A DNA stretch of 64,000 nt from contig NZ_LT985323.1 of assembly GCF_900290275.1 (NCBI RefSeq), positions 219,642 through 283,641 of the forward strand, written 5' to 3'. The notes below the pieces were generated by a model. It worked only from the letters and a program-made list of their open reading frames with translations, had not been told where the DNA came from and did not search any database. This DNA comes from Prevotella merdae (GTDB lineage Bacteria > Bacteroidota > Bacteroidia > Bacteroidales > Bacteroidaceae). The translations under genes and the position numbers were made by a program. Positions 1-6,717 of this stretch are shown here, piece by piece (position 1 is the stretch's first letter; every line of letters starts with the position of its first letter).

Positions 1-200
1 CTCCTATTGTGCTGTTTATCAGCATTTTTTTGTACCTTTGTAGTGGAAAAGTAATTGCAATTTACAGAAGGATCTTTATTAGGTTTGAAGTGTATAATAT
101 TCAGTCTGCTGCTGTGAAGTAGTTGCTTTGAATAATATTAGGTGACCGTCTCTAACGGACGTCATTTCTAATAAGTCAAATTTTATCATATTTCTTCGGA
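1..200. other. Intergenic stretch without a clear gene
   Basis: No convincing ORF is seen. A promoter-like TACCTTTG lies at 33-40, but its TTG is 23 bases upstream, more than the usual 19-21. The stretch runs into the terminator at 201-234, so a non-coding transcript of about 190 bases is possible. It could equally be the 3' end of something outside the window. Confidence 0.3.
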
Positions 201-234
201 GGTTGAGGGCTGTGAAGCTCCCAACCTTTTTTTT
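201..234 (+). terminator. Rho-independent terminator
   Basis: GGTTG (201-205) pairs with CAACC (222-226) around a partly paired interior, followed by eight T at 227-234. It ends transcription from the left and insulates the hicAB promoter. Confidence 0.7.
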
Positions 235-241
235 GTTGTTC

Positions 242-296
242 ATAGTAAAATAGTTACTATTTTGTTTGGCTATTAGTAGTAAAATTACTACCTTTG
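242..296 (+). promoter_or_regulatory. hicAB promoter with two palindromic operators
   Basis: TTTG at 265-268 and TACCTTTG at 289-296 are separated by 20 bases, a good Bacteroidetes promoter match. Two related inverted repeats lie around it: ATAGTAA/TTACTAT (242-260, 5-base spacer) and GTAGTAA/TTACTAC (276-291, 2-base spacer). The second overlaps the -7 box. HicB proteins with a DNA-binding tail commonly repress their own operon, so these are probable HicB sites (inference). Confidence 0.6.
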
Positions 297-324
297 CAGT
301 GTTGAATTATTAAACAAGCGATCT

Positions 325-522
325 ATGAAAAATGTAAAAGTTTCTAAGATTCTGAGAATCTTGGCTGATGACGGCTGGTACTTAGACCGTTACAGCGGAG
401 ACCACCGAGAGTTCAAGCATCCTACAAAAAAGGGTGTTGTAACTGTCAACGGCAAGCCTTCAACATCTATCTGCGGATGGCTCCTCAGTAGTATTGAACG
501 GCAGTCGGGGCTTAGGTTCTAA
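325..522 (+). CDS. hicA: HicA-type mRNA interferase toxin
   Basis: 65 residues, the usual size of HicA/YcfA toxins, which have a double-stranded-RNA-binding-like fold and cut mRNA during translation. The family pattern is visible: an N-terminal helix (KVSKILRILADDGW), then SGDHREFKHPTKKG with the expected catalytic histidine at His27, and a valine-rich strand (GVVTVNGKP). The ATG lies about 20 bases after the predicted transcription start. hicB follows 130 bases downstream, which is a longer gap than usual for this operon and contains two hairpins. Together they form a type II toxin-antitoxin pair, likely repressed through the palindromes upstream. Confidence 0.88.
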   Translation: MKNVKVSKILRILADDGWYLDRYSGDHREFKHPTKKGVVTVNGKPSTSICGWLLSSIERQSGLRF

Positions 523-529
523 CAAATCG

Positions 530-626
530 GGGTGGAGCTAACGCTCCGCCCTACCTTTAACATTAAATAGAAGCGTGGTTTGGTGTTCAGCAAAGTAAGG
601 TGGCGGTCATGCTGCCACCTATTTTT
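530..626 (+). other. Two hairpins between hicA and hicB
   Basis: The first hairpin is a 9-bp stem (530-538 with 543-551, loop TAAC). The second is AGGTGGC/GCCACCT (598-604 with 614-620), followed by ATTTTT at 621-626. The second resembles a weak terminator and could lower toxin or antitoxin dosage by attenuation. This role is inferred. Confidence 0.45.
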
Positions 627-652
627 AAGATTAACATATAAAAAGATATATT

Positions 653-1060
653 ATGAACAATGTTGTGATTAAAGCGGCTCGAACTGAAGACGGCTATTGT
701 TGCGTCTGCGACTTGTTGCCGGGCTGGGTCGTTGCCTACGATGGCGACCTTGATGGCTTTAAGGTATATGTTCAGGAGAGTGTCGATTTCTGGCTCGAAG
801 GTCGGCGCAAAGACGGTGATGTCTACCCGGCTGTCTTCGATGGTGAATATCAGCTTGTCTATGATTTCGACGTGGCTACGTTGCTCGACTACTATCGTGG
901 CATATTCTCCTTTGCCGCGCTTCAGGAGATAACGGGCATTAACCAAAAGCAACTCTCACACTATGCGAGCGGCATTTCCAAACCGCGAAAGCAGCAGGTT
1001 GACAAAATCAAGTCTGGCTTGCGCCGACTTGCCAAAGATATTGAAATGGTCACTGTTTAA
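653..1060 (+). CDS. hicB: HicB-type antitoxin with C-terminal helix-turn-helix
   Basis: 135 residues. The N-terminal half has the HicB partial RNase H-like fold: a short beta start, DGYCCVCDLLPGWVVAYDGDLDGFKVYVQESVDFWLEG, with the leucine/proline-rich bend typical of HicB. The C-terminal part (about 85-130: FAALQEITGINQKQLSHYASGISKPRKQQVDKI) is a clear XRE-like helix-turn-helix. The protein neutralises HicA and probably binds the palindromic operators upstream of hicA. A strong terminator follows at 1151. Confidence 0.85.
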   Translation: MNNVVIKAARTEDGYCCVCDLLPGWVVAYDGDLDGFKVYVQESVDFWLEGRRKDGDVYPAVFDGEYQLVYDFDVATLLDYYRGIFSFAALQEITGINQKQLSHYASGISKPRKQQVDKIKSGLRRLAKDIEMVTV

Positions 1061-1150
1061 TAAATTCAACACCGCCGCCCGACCATGCGGCACCATGACC
1101 GCTGCAAGTTATGACTTCGCAACGTTTCATGATTGAAAGAACTCGTTGAG

Positions 1151-1181
1151 CCCTCGGTGCGTGACGCATCGGGGGATTTTT
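1151..1181 (+). terminator. Rho-independent terminator after hicB
   Basis: An 11-bp stem (1151-1161 with 1165-1175, including two G-T pairs) has a TGA loop and is followed by ATTTTT at 1176-1181. Confidence 0.85.
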
Positions 1182-1208
1182 CATTTGCGTGTCTCCACGA
1201 AAATGATT

Positions 1209-1283
1209 AACTTTGCAGCATCGAAATTTTAAAACATTTATATAGCGGTGGGAGTCTGTGAGGATTTCAGCCGCTTTTCTTTT
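1209..1283 (+). ncRNA. Candidate short RNA with its own promoter and terminator
   Basis: TTTG at 1184-1187, 21 bases, then TAACTTTG at 1209-1216 make a good promoter. About 60 bases later AGCGG (1245-1249) pairs with CCGCT (1271-1275), followed by a T-rich stretch. No ORF fits in between. It could be a small RNA or an attenuated leader; low confidence. Confidence 0.3.
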
Positions 1284-1291
1284 GCCATATA

Positions 1292-1322
1292 TTGCTTAAT
1301 CAAATTTTTATTGCTAATTTTG
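1292..1322 (+). promoter_or_regulatory. Promoter of the 340-residue gene
   Basis: TTG at 1292-1294, 20 bases, then TAATTTTG at 1315-1322. The predicted start is about 20 bases before the ATG at 1348. Confidence 0.65.
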
Positions 1323-1347
1323 TGCAATGTTTTAAAATTTTGAAAAA

Positions 1348-2370
1348 ATGAACAATGGTGATATTACTGTTATAAATAATTATGTTCAAACAGTCTCGCA
1401 CTCATCTTCATATTGGATGGTGAGGACTATGGGTGGTGAATACTACAATGACTTTGTCGAGAATGGATTCATTGCTGTTGGGCATAATGACATCCTTCTA
1501 AAGGATATAAATGATATATTGACCAATGAAAACACAGCGATGAAGAACTTGCGCAAGATAGTAGCAAATCTTCATCCTGAAATCAACCGTCCCGGCCATG
1601 TAGCTTCGCAGCTCATACGCTTTTGCCATGAAATAAAACCTGGCGATATAGTTGTTGTTCCTGGGTATTCTTCATTCAATTTAAGTATATGCCGTGTCAA
1701 AAGTGCTGTATATGAGGAGCCTAATATTGTTGAAGGCAATGGTCGGTGTCCGTTCATGAAGAGAATAGATGTAGATATCCTAAAGTCTACTTCTCGCACT
1801 GTTCTGCCACCGAAAGCCCAGCTAATGTTTAATTCTCGTCATCCAATCTCAGACATTTCAGAATATGCGGCATATATAGACTCTACGCAGTTTGATTTCT
1901 ATAATAAAGATGATGAGACACACATCGTTCTAAGAATAAAGACAGAAAACGAAGTGGACGTTTCCACATTTTACGAAATCCAACAATTATTTATACTTGC
2001 AGAGCAGTTTTGCAAAGAGAATAATATAGAAGACTCAGCAAAAGATGTGTCTATGAAAGTGCAGATGGAGTCGCCTGGTTTGCTTCATTTCATTTCAAAG
2101 AAAAAGAACATATTGTCTACCGTGGGGATTATAGTACTTCTCATTAATGGTGGTGGTTTGGAATTCAACAATAAAGATTTCCAATTTAAACTTAAAACAG
2201 ATGGCATCATTAAGAATGTCAGCGAATTTCTCGATCGTAAGACCGACCGGGAGATGCGTGACAAAATAAAGGATTCATTGGACTCGCTTCAGATAAACAC
2301 TCCCGATGATTTCCAAAAGGCCATGATTGAGCTTTATAAGACACAAAACGCCAATCGTAAAGCTTATTAG
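1348..2370 (+). CDS. EVE/PUA-like domain protein with one membrane helix; possible defence gene
   Basis: 340 residues; not a family I can name with certainty. Residues about 20-180 (SSYWMVRTMGGEYYNDFVENGFIAVGHNDI, then PGDIVVVPGY and ICRVKSAVYEE) resemble the EVE/PUA-like module found before Mrr-type restriction nucleases, which in known cases reads modified bases. A stretch with FYEIQQLFILAEQFCKENN follows. A hydrophobic segment near residues 254-272 could cross the membrane, and the tail is charged and helical. Single gene with its own promoter, directly after hicAB. A sensor joined to a membrane segment would fit an abortive-infection effector, but this is inference. Confidence 0.5.
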   Translation: MNNGDITVINNYVQTVSHSSSYWMVRTMGGEYYNDFVENGFIAVGHNDILLKDINDILTNENTAMKNLRKIVANLHPEINRPGHVASQLIRFCHEIKPGDIVVVPGYSSFNLSICRVKSAVYEEPNIVEGNGRCPFMKRIDVDILKSTSRTVLPPKAQLMFNSRHPISDISEYAAYIDSTQFDFYNKDDETHIVLRIKTENEVDVSTFYEIQQLFILAEQFCKENNIEDSAKDVSMKVQMESPGLLHFISKKKNILSTVGIIVLLINGGGLEFNNKDFQFKLKTDGIIKNVSEFLDRKTDREMRDKIKDSLDSLQINTPDDFQKAMIELYKTQNANRKAY

Positions 2371-2612
2371 TATGGATAATGATAAAACGGTATAAGCATT
2401 ATGGCAATGGCTATACTTATGGCAATAATTATAACCTCAGCCTGTTCTTTCATCTGCTTGCTGTGGCTGATTTTTACTACAGCAATGCGGATGAGGGTCA
2501 TGGGCAGTGTAGCTATTACTACAAATGTGCTCACGAATGCCAATATGTTACCAAGTAAGCTGAACATGATGATGGTTGATTTCTTCGGTACAAAGTTAAT
2601 CATTATATTCAT
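2367..2612 (-). CDS. Small two-helix membrane protein (hypothetical)
   Basis: 81 residues with two long hydrophobic segments (about 12-36 and 58-76) joined by a short basic linker (KISHSKQMKEQ). It is convergent with the 340-residue gene, and the two stop regions overlap. A competing ORF lies on the other strand (2401-2640). This one is preferred because the hydrophobic segments and basic loop look like a real membrane topology, but coding evidence is weak. Confidence 0.35.
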   Translation of the reverse strand: MNIMINFVPKKSTIIMFSLLGNILAFVSTFVVIATLPMTLIRIAVVKISHSKQMKEQAEVIIIAISIAIAIMLIPFYHYPY

Positions 2613-2703
2613 AACTTGTAGCTACGCAAGGGGTGTTTAACTAAAACATTTTTCAAATTTACCCCACTCCTCAAACTTTTTTCAAAATTTTTCGGCGAAA
2701 TCC

Positions 2704-2734
2704 TTGCACGTCTCAAACTTATTCCATACCTTTG
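2704..2734 (+). promoter_or_regulatory. Promoter leading into the inverted-repeat leader
   Basis: TTG at 2704-2706, exactly 20 bases, then TACCTTTG at 2727-2734. Transcription would start near 2741 and run through about 330 bases of repeat-rich leader before the first ORF at 3074. Confidence 0.7.
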
Positions 2735-2751
2735 CCATCGCTACAATTTAT

Positions 2752-2900
2752 ATGTGGAGCATTCCACATGAACAAAGGGCGAGGATATATGTTCAAGCCC
2801 GACCAAAATATTTATTAAGGTTGTGGGCTTATTTTTTTGCCCGTACCTTTCCGCATTGAGCCGAGGGAGTCGCCCTTTGTTCATGTGGAGCATTCCACAT
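2752..2900. repeat. Inverted-repeat module with 30-base arms, promoter and terminator inside
   Basis: Left arm 2753-2782 and right arm 2870-2899 are near-perfect inverted copies, differing only in the central GCAT of the palindrome. Each contains ATGTGGA-GCAT-TCCACAT (2752-2769 and 2883-2900), itself a palindrome. The 87 bases between hold a terminator (AAGCCC 2795-2800 with GGGCTT 2825-2830, then seven T at 2832-2838) and a promoter-like TTG (2821-2823), 20 bases, TACCTTTC (2844-2851), now pointing to the operon at 3074. This layout is seen in invertible promoters, but a dimeric repressor could also use the palindromes. Confidence 0.6.
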
Positions 2901-2974
2901 TTGTGTGGATATGCCAAGACAGAATACGGCGGTTCGCCTTCCACGTGTTTTTTAGCCCTTTGTGGTGGATCACA

Positions 2975-3069
2975 TGTAAGTTGTAGCAGACGAGGAAGTG
3001 CGAGCCGCTTTTTTCGTACCCTTTCGTCAACCGTACCCGACGGATTCGGGCATAAGGCTACAACTTACA
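2975..3069. repeat. Second inverted repeat in the leader
   Basis: TGTAAGTTGTAGC (2975-2987) and GCTACAACTTACA (3057-3069) are perfect 13-base inverted copies, 69 bases apart. The enclosed segment contains a run of six T and a TACCCTTTC that echoes the promoter-like sequence of the first module. The first gene of the operon starts five bases after the right arm. Confidence 0.55.
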
Positions 3070-3073
3070 CATT

Positions 3074-3397
3074 ATGCAAACAACTGCATCAATTCAGCGC
3101 ACAGCTCATTTGCGCACGTTGACCATTAGCATCGCCGACATTAAGGCATGGCTCAACGCTAAGAGCGAGTTATTCACCCACATGAGCGGTTTCTGCGTCA
3201 CCCGTCGTGAGGTCATCCGCGTCAATCTCGCTTTCTTCATCATGATCGTAGGCGCAGCAGTATCCCAGGTCTCTCTGCTTGCTGCCTTCGCCTGTGTACC
3301 CCTTGCGGGCTACCAAATCTATAAGCTTAACCAGGAGGACGATGACAACTGGCTTAAGGATGAGGAACGTTTAGCAGAGGAAGGAGGCAAGCAATGA
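3074..3397 (+). CDS. Small membrane protein, first gene of the early operon
   Basis: 107 residues, no recognised family. Residues about 50-86 (INLAFFIMIVGAAVSQVSLLAAFACVPLAGYQIYKL) form two close hydrophobic helices, and the tail is acidic and ends in EEGGKQ. That end is also the translation of an AAGGAGG ribosome-binding site for the next gene, whose ATG overlaps this stop as ATGA. First in a chain of genes joined by 4-base overlaps, so it is probably expressed from the promoter and repeat leader upstream. Confidence 0.6.
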   Translation: MQTTASIQRTAHLRTLTISIADIKAWLNAKSELFTHMSGFCVTRREVIRVNLAFFIMIVGAAVSQVSLLAAFACVPLAGYQIYKLNQEDDDNWLKDEERLAEEGGKQ

Positions 3398-3894
3398 ATA
3401 CTCAGCACAAGGAAATAGAGGCTTATACAGAGCGACACATCGACTCGTTCTCTATTGTATTGGTCAAGGCTACACCGGCACCCAAGAACCACTTCCAGAA
3501 GGAAGTCTGCGAGGTGCTGCAATATGGTCTGCACGGACTTGTGTTCCCGACCGACGATTTTCAGCTGCTCAAGCGCAACATGTTGCAGGCTCTACAGCAC
3601 ATAGACAAGTATAATCCGCGCAAAAACCGCCGTATGTCAACCATATACAGCGAGCTTGGCACAGATAGTACGGGCAGACTGAAGCATGTCAACAATCTTG
3701 ACATCGGCGAGATTGTACAGTCTAAAGACATATTCGAGAGGGTCTGCGTAGTCGAGTTCATGCCTATCCAGGGCACATTTGTCAAGACAGAGGTGGGAGA
3801 ACCTAAGCTCTTCGCCGCGCCGATCTTTTCCGACAGAATTATGTGGGCAGATTCTTACAACAGATATGTCGAGCAGGAAGGAGGCGAAGCATGA
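3394..3894 (+). CDS. Hypothetical protein, paralogue of the next gene
   Basis: 166 residues, unknown function. It is clearly related over its whole length to the protein at 3891-4586: both have SxVLVxxxxAPKNxFQKE near the start, LHG, and a shared end (FMPxxG, then MWADSYNRYVEQEGG against VWAMEYNQLVQEQGG). It is shorter because it lacks about 70 N-terminal residues of the paralogue. It overlaps both neighbours by ATGA, and its terminal EGG codons carry the AAGGAGG ribosome-binding site for the next gene. Confidence 0.65.
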   Translation: MNTQHKEIEAYTERHIDSFSIVLVKATPAPKNHFQKEVCEVLQYGLHGLVFPTDDFQLLKRNMLQALQHIDKYNPRKNRRMSTIYSELGTDSTGRLKHVNNLDIGEIVQSKDIFERVCVVEFMPIQGTFVKTEVGEPKLFAAPIFSDRIMWADSYNRYVEQEGGEA

Positions 3895-4586
3895 ACCTTA
3901 TAGAAAAGGACTTCGAGCATCTTGGCAGAACCGAAAAGTCGAACTTTATCTCAGAGCATATAGAGTTTGCTACGCCTAAGGCTGTAGGGGAATACGTGAG
4001 GGGTTATCTTTTTGATGTACTCAAGAGCGTGAACGACGATGGCTACATCATCAACTATATCACCGAACGTGGCTATAAGGTGGAGAAGAAGCAGCCCAAC
4101 GAGCAGCTGCCTTATGTGGACTGGAACAACACGGGATTCCTCAATGAGCTGTCGGTGGTGCTTGTGCACTGCTATGCTCCCAAAAACAAGTTCCAGAAGG
4201 AGCTGGTTCGATTGCTCAGTCCGCTGCATGGCATGTGTGTGCAGACTGAGAGACTGAGCAATGTCGGGGGGGACATTATGCGCATAACGAAAGCTCTTGA
4301 CAAAAAATATCCGAGACGGAGCACTTCGGCATTCGTTAACATTTACAAGGGTAGTTCGGATATGTATGGCCAGAAATGCGACTCGGTTTTGATTAGTGAC
4401 TCTAAGGAGAACTTTGGCGACGATTATGGCGTTGTCTCCATCTACTTTATGCCGCTTAAGGGCTTGCTTCACTTCGTTAACGACTATGGTGTGGATCAGA
4501 TGTGTGCCGTGCCGTTTGAGTCGGATGGAACTGTTTGGGCAATGGAATATAATCAACTGGTACAAGAGCAAGGAGGCAAGTTATGA
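3891..4586 (+). CDS. Hypothetical protein, longer paralogue of the preceding gene
   Basis: 231 residues from the ATG at 3891, which overlaps the previous stop (ATGA) and has AAGGAGG seven bases upstream; a longer reading from 3843 is less likely. An N-terminal domain of about 75 residues (helical; ISEHIEFATPKAVGEYVRGYLFDVLKSVNDDGYIINYITERGYKVE) resembles small phage or plasmid helical domains. The rest repeats the fold of the 166-residue protein. The pair looks like a tandem duplication with a domain gained or lost. Function unknown; a regulatory or anti-host role would fit an early phage operon. Confidence 0.65.
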   Translation: MNLIEKDFEHLGRTEKSNFISEHIEFATPKAVGEYVRGYLFDVLKSVNDDGYIINYITERGYKVEKKQPNEQLPYVDWNNTGFLNELSVVLVHCYAPKNKFQKELVRLLSPLHGMCVQTERLSNVGGDIMRITKALDKKYPRRSTSAFVNIYKGSSDMYGQKCDSVLISDSKENFGDDYGVVSIYFMPLKGLLHFVNDYGVDQMCAVPFESDGTVWAMEYNQLVQEQGGKL

Positions 4587-4801
4587 ACACTATGAGCGAC
4601 AACAACACTAACCCTATAGGAGTACTTACCGACAAGGACAACCTCGAAGTCAAGATACAGCTTATCCATGACACCATGAGCCACCTGCTGGCTGAGACCG
4701 CCGAAATGGACAACCCGACAGAAATGAGGGATGTGCTTGACTTGATGCGCAATCTTAATGAACTTAGTAAACAACTCGAAAACATATTAGATACATTATG
4801 A
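4583..4801 (+). CDS. Small acidic helical protein
   Basis: 72 residues, acidic and helical (NLEVKIQLIHDTMSHLLAETAEMDNPTEMRDVLDLMRNLNELSKQLENILDTL), possibly a short coiled coil. It starts in an ATGA overlap, with AAGGAGG seven bases upstream, and overlaps the next gene in the same way. No family recognised. Confidence 0.6.
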   Translation: MNTMSDNNTNPIGVLTDKDNLEVKIQLIHDTMSHLLAETAEMDNPTEMRDVLDLMRNLNELSKQLENILDTL

Positions 4802-5103
4802 TGGAAGAAGAATATCTCGATAATGAACAGCAGCGCCAAGACCCTCTCGAAGGCTTTAATCTTGTGCTGCTCGACAATTACTTTGCAAGCCGCTCGCCAG
4901 AGCCTAAGAAGGGTATCACCGGCGATAGCTACACGCCTGAGTACAAGACCACCGAAGACATCTACGATGACCTTGAGCCTATCAACCCGGTTTCAACGCG
5001 GTTGATTGTGCTCTATCTTCGCAACCATGGCTATCGTCTCAAGACTGTTGCCGATGGCACTCTACGGTGGGAAATATGGCGCGACATGCGATTCATAGAA
5101 TAA
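4798..5103 (+). CDS. Hypothetical acidic protein
   Basis: 101 residues. The first 60 are acidic and probably disordered (MMEEEYLDNEQQRQDPLEG, TTEDIYDDLEP); the end looks folded (TRLIVLYLRNHGYRLKTVADGTLRWEIWRDMRFIE). It overlaps the previous gene by ATGA but, unlike the upstream junctions, has no AAGGAGG before its ATG. Confidence 0.55.
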   Translation: MMEEEYLDNEQQRQDPLEGFNLVLLDNYFASRSPEPKKGITGDSYTPEYKTTEDIYDDLEPINPVSTRLIVLYLRNHGYRLKTVADGTLRWEIWRDMRFIE

Positions 5104-5128
5104 CCCTGAGGTAGACAAATTCATTATT

Positions 5129-5707
5129 ATGAACAAAGAGGATTGTTTCAGAATCTTCCATGTGGAAGATATAATGGATCTCCCGCAATCAGTAATGAAT
5201 GTTGTTATGGGAGACAGGGAGCAGCGCGATGCCATATATAAAGAGCTACTCTCTGTCAACCACCACGACATGAGTTTCGACTGGTTTAGGCAGCTTTATG
5301 AAGAGGAATTTGCCCAACGCAAGAAGCAGAAGCAAGACTTTACCCCTTTGGAAGTGTCTGAAATCGTGGCGATGTTGGCATTACCAACAGTAGGTTCTAT
5401 ACACGAACCTACTGCGGGCACGGGCGGTCTTATAATAAGCGCGTGGTGGGAGCAATGCCGACGTGTAATACCGTGGGAGTACTTTCCGTCGAAGCACATG
5501 ATAACGGTATGGGAGCTGTCTGACCGTGCAATCCCCCTGCTGCTGCTAAACCTCAGTATACGTGGCATCATGGGGTATGTCTATCACGGAGATGTCCTTG
5601 AACGCACGGTTAAGGCTCGCTATATATTGCTTAACCAAAAAGATGACGCTCTTGGGTTTAGTGATGTTGTAAAGGCAGAACCTGGAGACCGTATCGTAGA
5701 ACAGTAA
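5129..5707 (+). CDS. N-6 DNA methylase-fold protein lacking the catalytic NPPY
   Basis: 192 residues. QDFTPLEVSEIVAML and then EPTAGTGGLI (motif I, the S-adenosylmethionine loop) match type I HsdM-like methylases. Where NPPY/NPPF should follow the next strands (VKARYILL), the sequence reads NQKDD. The protein is also far shorter than a full HsdM (about 500 residues). It may bind S-adenosylmethionine or DNA without methylating, or act as a decoy; such short forms occur on mobile elements of this group. It sits 25 bases after the small-gene chain and 22 before the recombinase. Confidence 0.6.
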   Translation: MNKEDCFRIFHVEDIMDLPQSVMNVVMGDREQRDAIYKELLSVNHHDMSFDWFRQLYEEEFAQRKKQKQDFTPLEVSEIVAMLALPTVGSIHEPTAGTGGLIISAWWEQCRRVIPWEYFPSKHMITVWELSDRAIPLLLLNLSIRGIMGYVYHGDVLERTVKARYILLNQKDDALGFSDVVKAEPGDRIVEQ

Positions 5708-5710
5708 ATG

Positions 5711-5718
5711 AAAGGAGG
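5711..5718 (+). promoter_or_regulatory. Strong Shine-Dalgarno of the recombinase gene
   Basis: AAAGGAGG lies 11 bases before the ATG at 5730. Such strong sites are uncommon in Bacteroidetes; here they mark the recombinase and most junctions of the preceding operon, which may point to a different origin. Confidence 0.6.
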
Positions 5719-5729
5719 TTATGTAAACA

Positions 5730-6695
5730 ATGACATTTTTGGAAGCTTATGATAAATGGCTTGACAAGCATAAGGATGAGGTGAAACAATCTACGGTCGC
5801 CGCTTATTATAATCATGGCAAGACGTTCTCCCGTATTCTTGATCCTAATGCGGATATATGTACTCTTGATGAAGATTTGATGAAGGCCATTTTTGAACGG
5901 TTCCGTGAAAGTGGAGCAAGCAATCACTACATAGCGGATTTGATACGCGTATTTAGGATGGTTATGCGCTATGCTGACAAGGATTTGGGTATAAGCAATT
6001 TGCCATCTACCGATTGGAAGATAAGGGATGTGGTAACAGATCGTGTCAAGGACGCAACGAGGCAACGTGTGAAAAGGTTCACAATCGCTGAATATGAGCG
6101 TATGATAAAGGCATTTGAAGAACATCCTACTCCTGGCAGACTTGCCGTTGTGGTGACTATGTTTACCGGAATCCGAATTGGAGAGGCATGCGGATTGAAA
6201 TTTTCTGATATTGATTTCGATGAAGGTGTAATACACATACAGCGTACGTGTGTGTCTATCGTCAAAACAATTCAGAAAATGCTTCATCCGGATGAGGAAT
6301 ACGTAAGGTCACGATGTCTGCAACCTCCCAAAAGCGCTTCATCCAACCGTTACATACCGATGATACCAAAACTTCGCAAGATACTACAGTCTTATGCGAG
6401 AGTTTATCCTGGAGATTATTTTGTTGCCACACTATCGGCTGAACCCACGTGCACACGAACACTGCGCATTTGGTATGGGCAGATGCTCAAGGCGGCGAAC
6501 GTTCCTTACCTGAATTATCATTGCTTGAGACACACATTTGCAACTCAGATGATAGAGAAAGGTGTTGATGTAAAGACTGTATCTTCCATCCTCGGCCATG
6601 CTGGTGTGGAGATAACAATGGACACTTATTGTCATCCGTCTGATGAAGTTAAACGTGCAGGGATACAAAAAGCCTTTAAAGGATTGCTTAAGTAG
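5730..6695 (+). CDS. Tyrosine recombinase/integrase
   Basis: 321 residues, the usual length. The N-terminal SAM-like core-binding domain spans about 1-105. The catalytic domain shows all key residues: arginine in TGIRIGEACGL (about 150), lysine in PPKSASSNRYIPM, the HxxR box in HCLRHTFATQM, the second histidine in SSILGHAGVEITMDTYCH and the tyrosine in that same motif. It acts by DNA cutting and joining through a phosphotyrosine link. It stands at the end of the early operon and before the structural genes, and is unrelated in detail to the recombinase at 30457. It could be the integrase of a smaller nested element, or invert the repeat-flanked segment at 2752-2900. Confidence 0.85.
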   Translation: MTFLEAYDKWLDKHKDEVKQSTVAAYYNHGKTFSRILDPNADICTLDEDLMKAIFERFRESGASNHYIADLIRVFRMVMRYADKDLGISNLPSTDWKIRDVVTDRVKDATRQRVKRFTIAEYERMIKAFEEHPTPGRLAVVVTMFTGIRIGEACGLKFSDIDFDEGVIHIQRTCVSIVKTIQKMLHPDEEYVRSRCLQPPKSASSNRYIPMIPKLRKILQSYARVYPGDYFVATLSAEPTCTRTLRIWYGQMLKAANVPYLNYHCLRHTFATQMIEKGVDVKTVSSILGHAGVEITMDTYCHPSDEVKRAGIQKAFKGLLK

Positions 6696-6717
6696 TTGGA
6701 CATACAAGCTTGAATAA

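Noticed and set aside
2401..2640. 79-residue hydrophobic ORF on the plus strand
   Set aside because: Complement of the minus-strand membrane ORF, with no promoter or ribosome-binding site; at most one of the two is real.
2752..3069. Retron-like non-coding RNA
   Set aside because: No reverse transcriptase is encoded next to it; the enclosed promoter and terminator suggest a switch or leader instead.
3951..4571. 206-residue minus-strand ORF
   Set aside because: Shadow of the 231-residue gene in the coupled operon.
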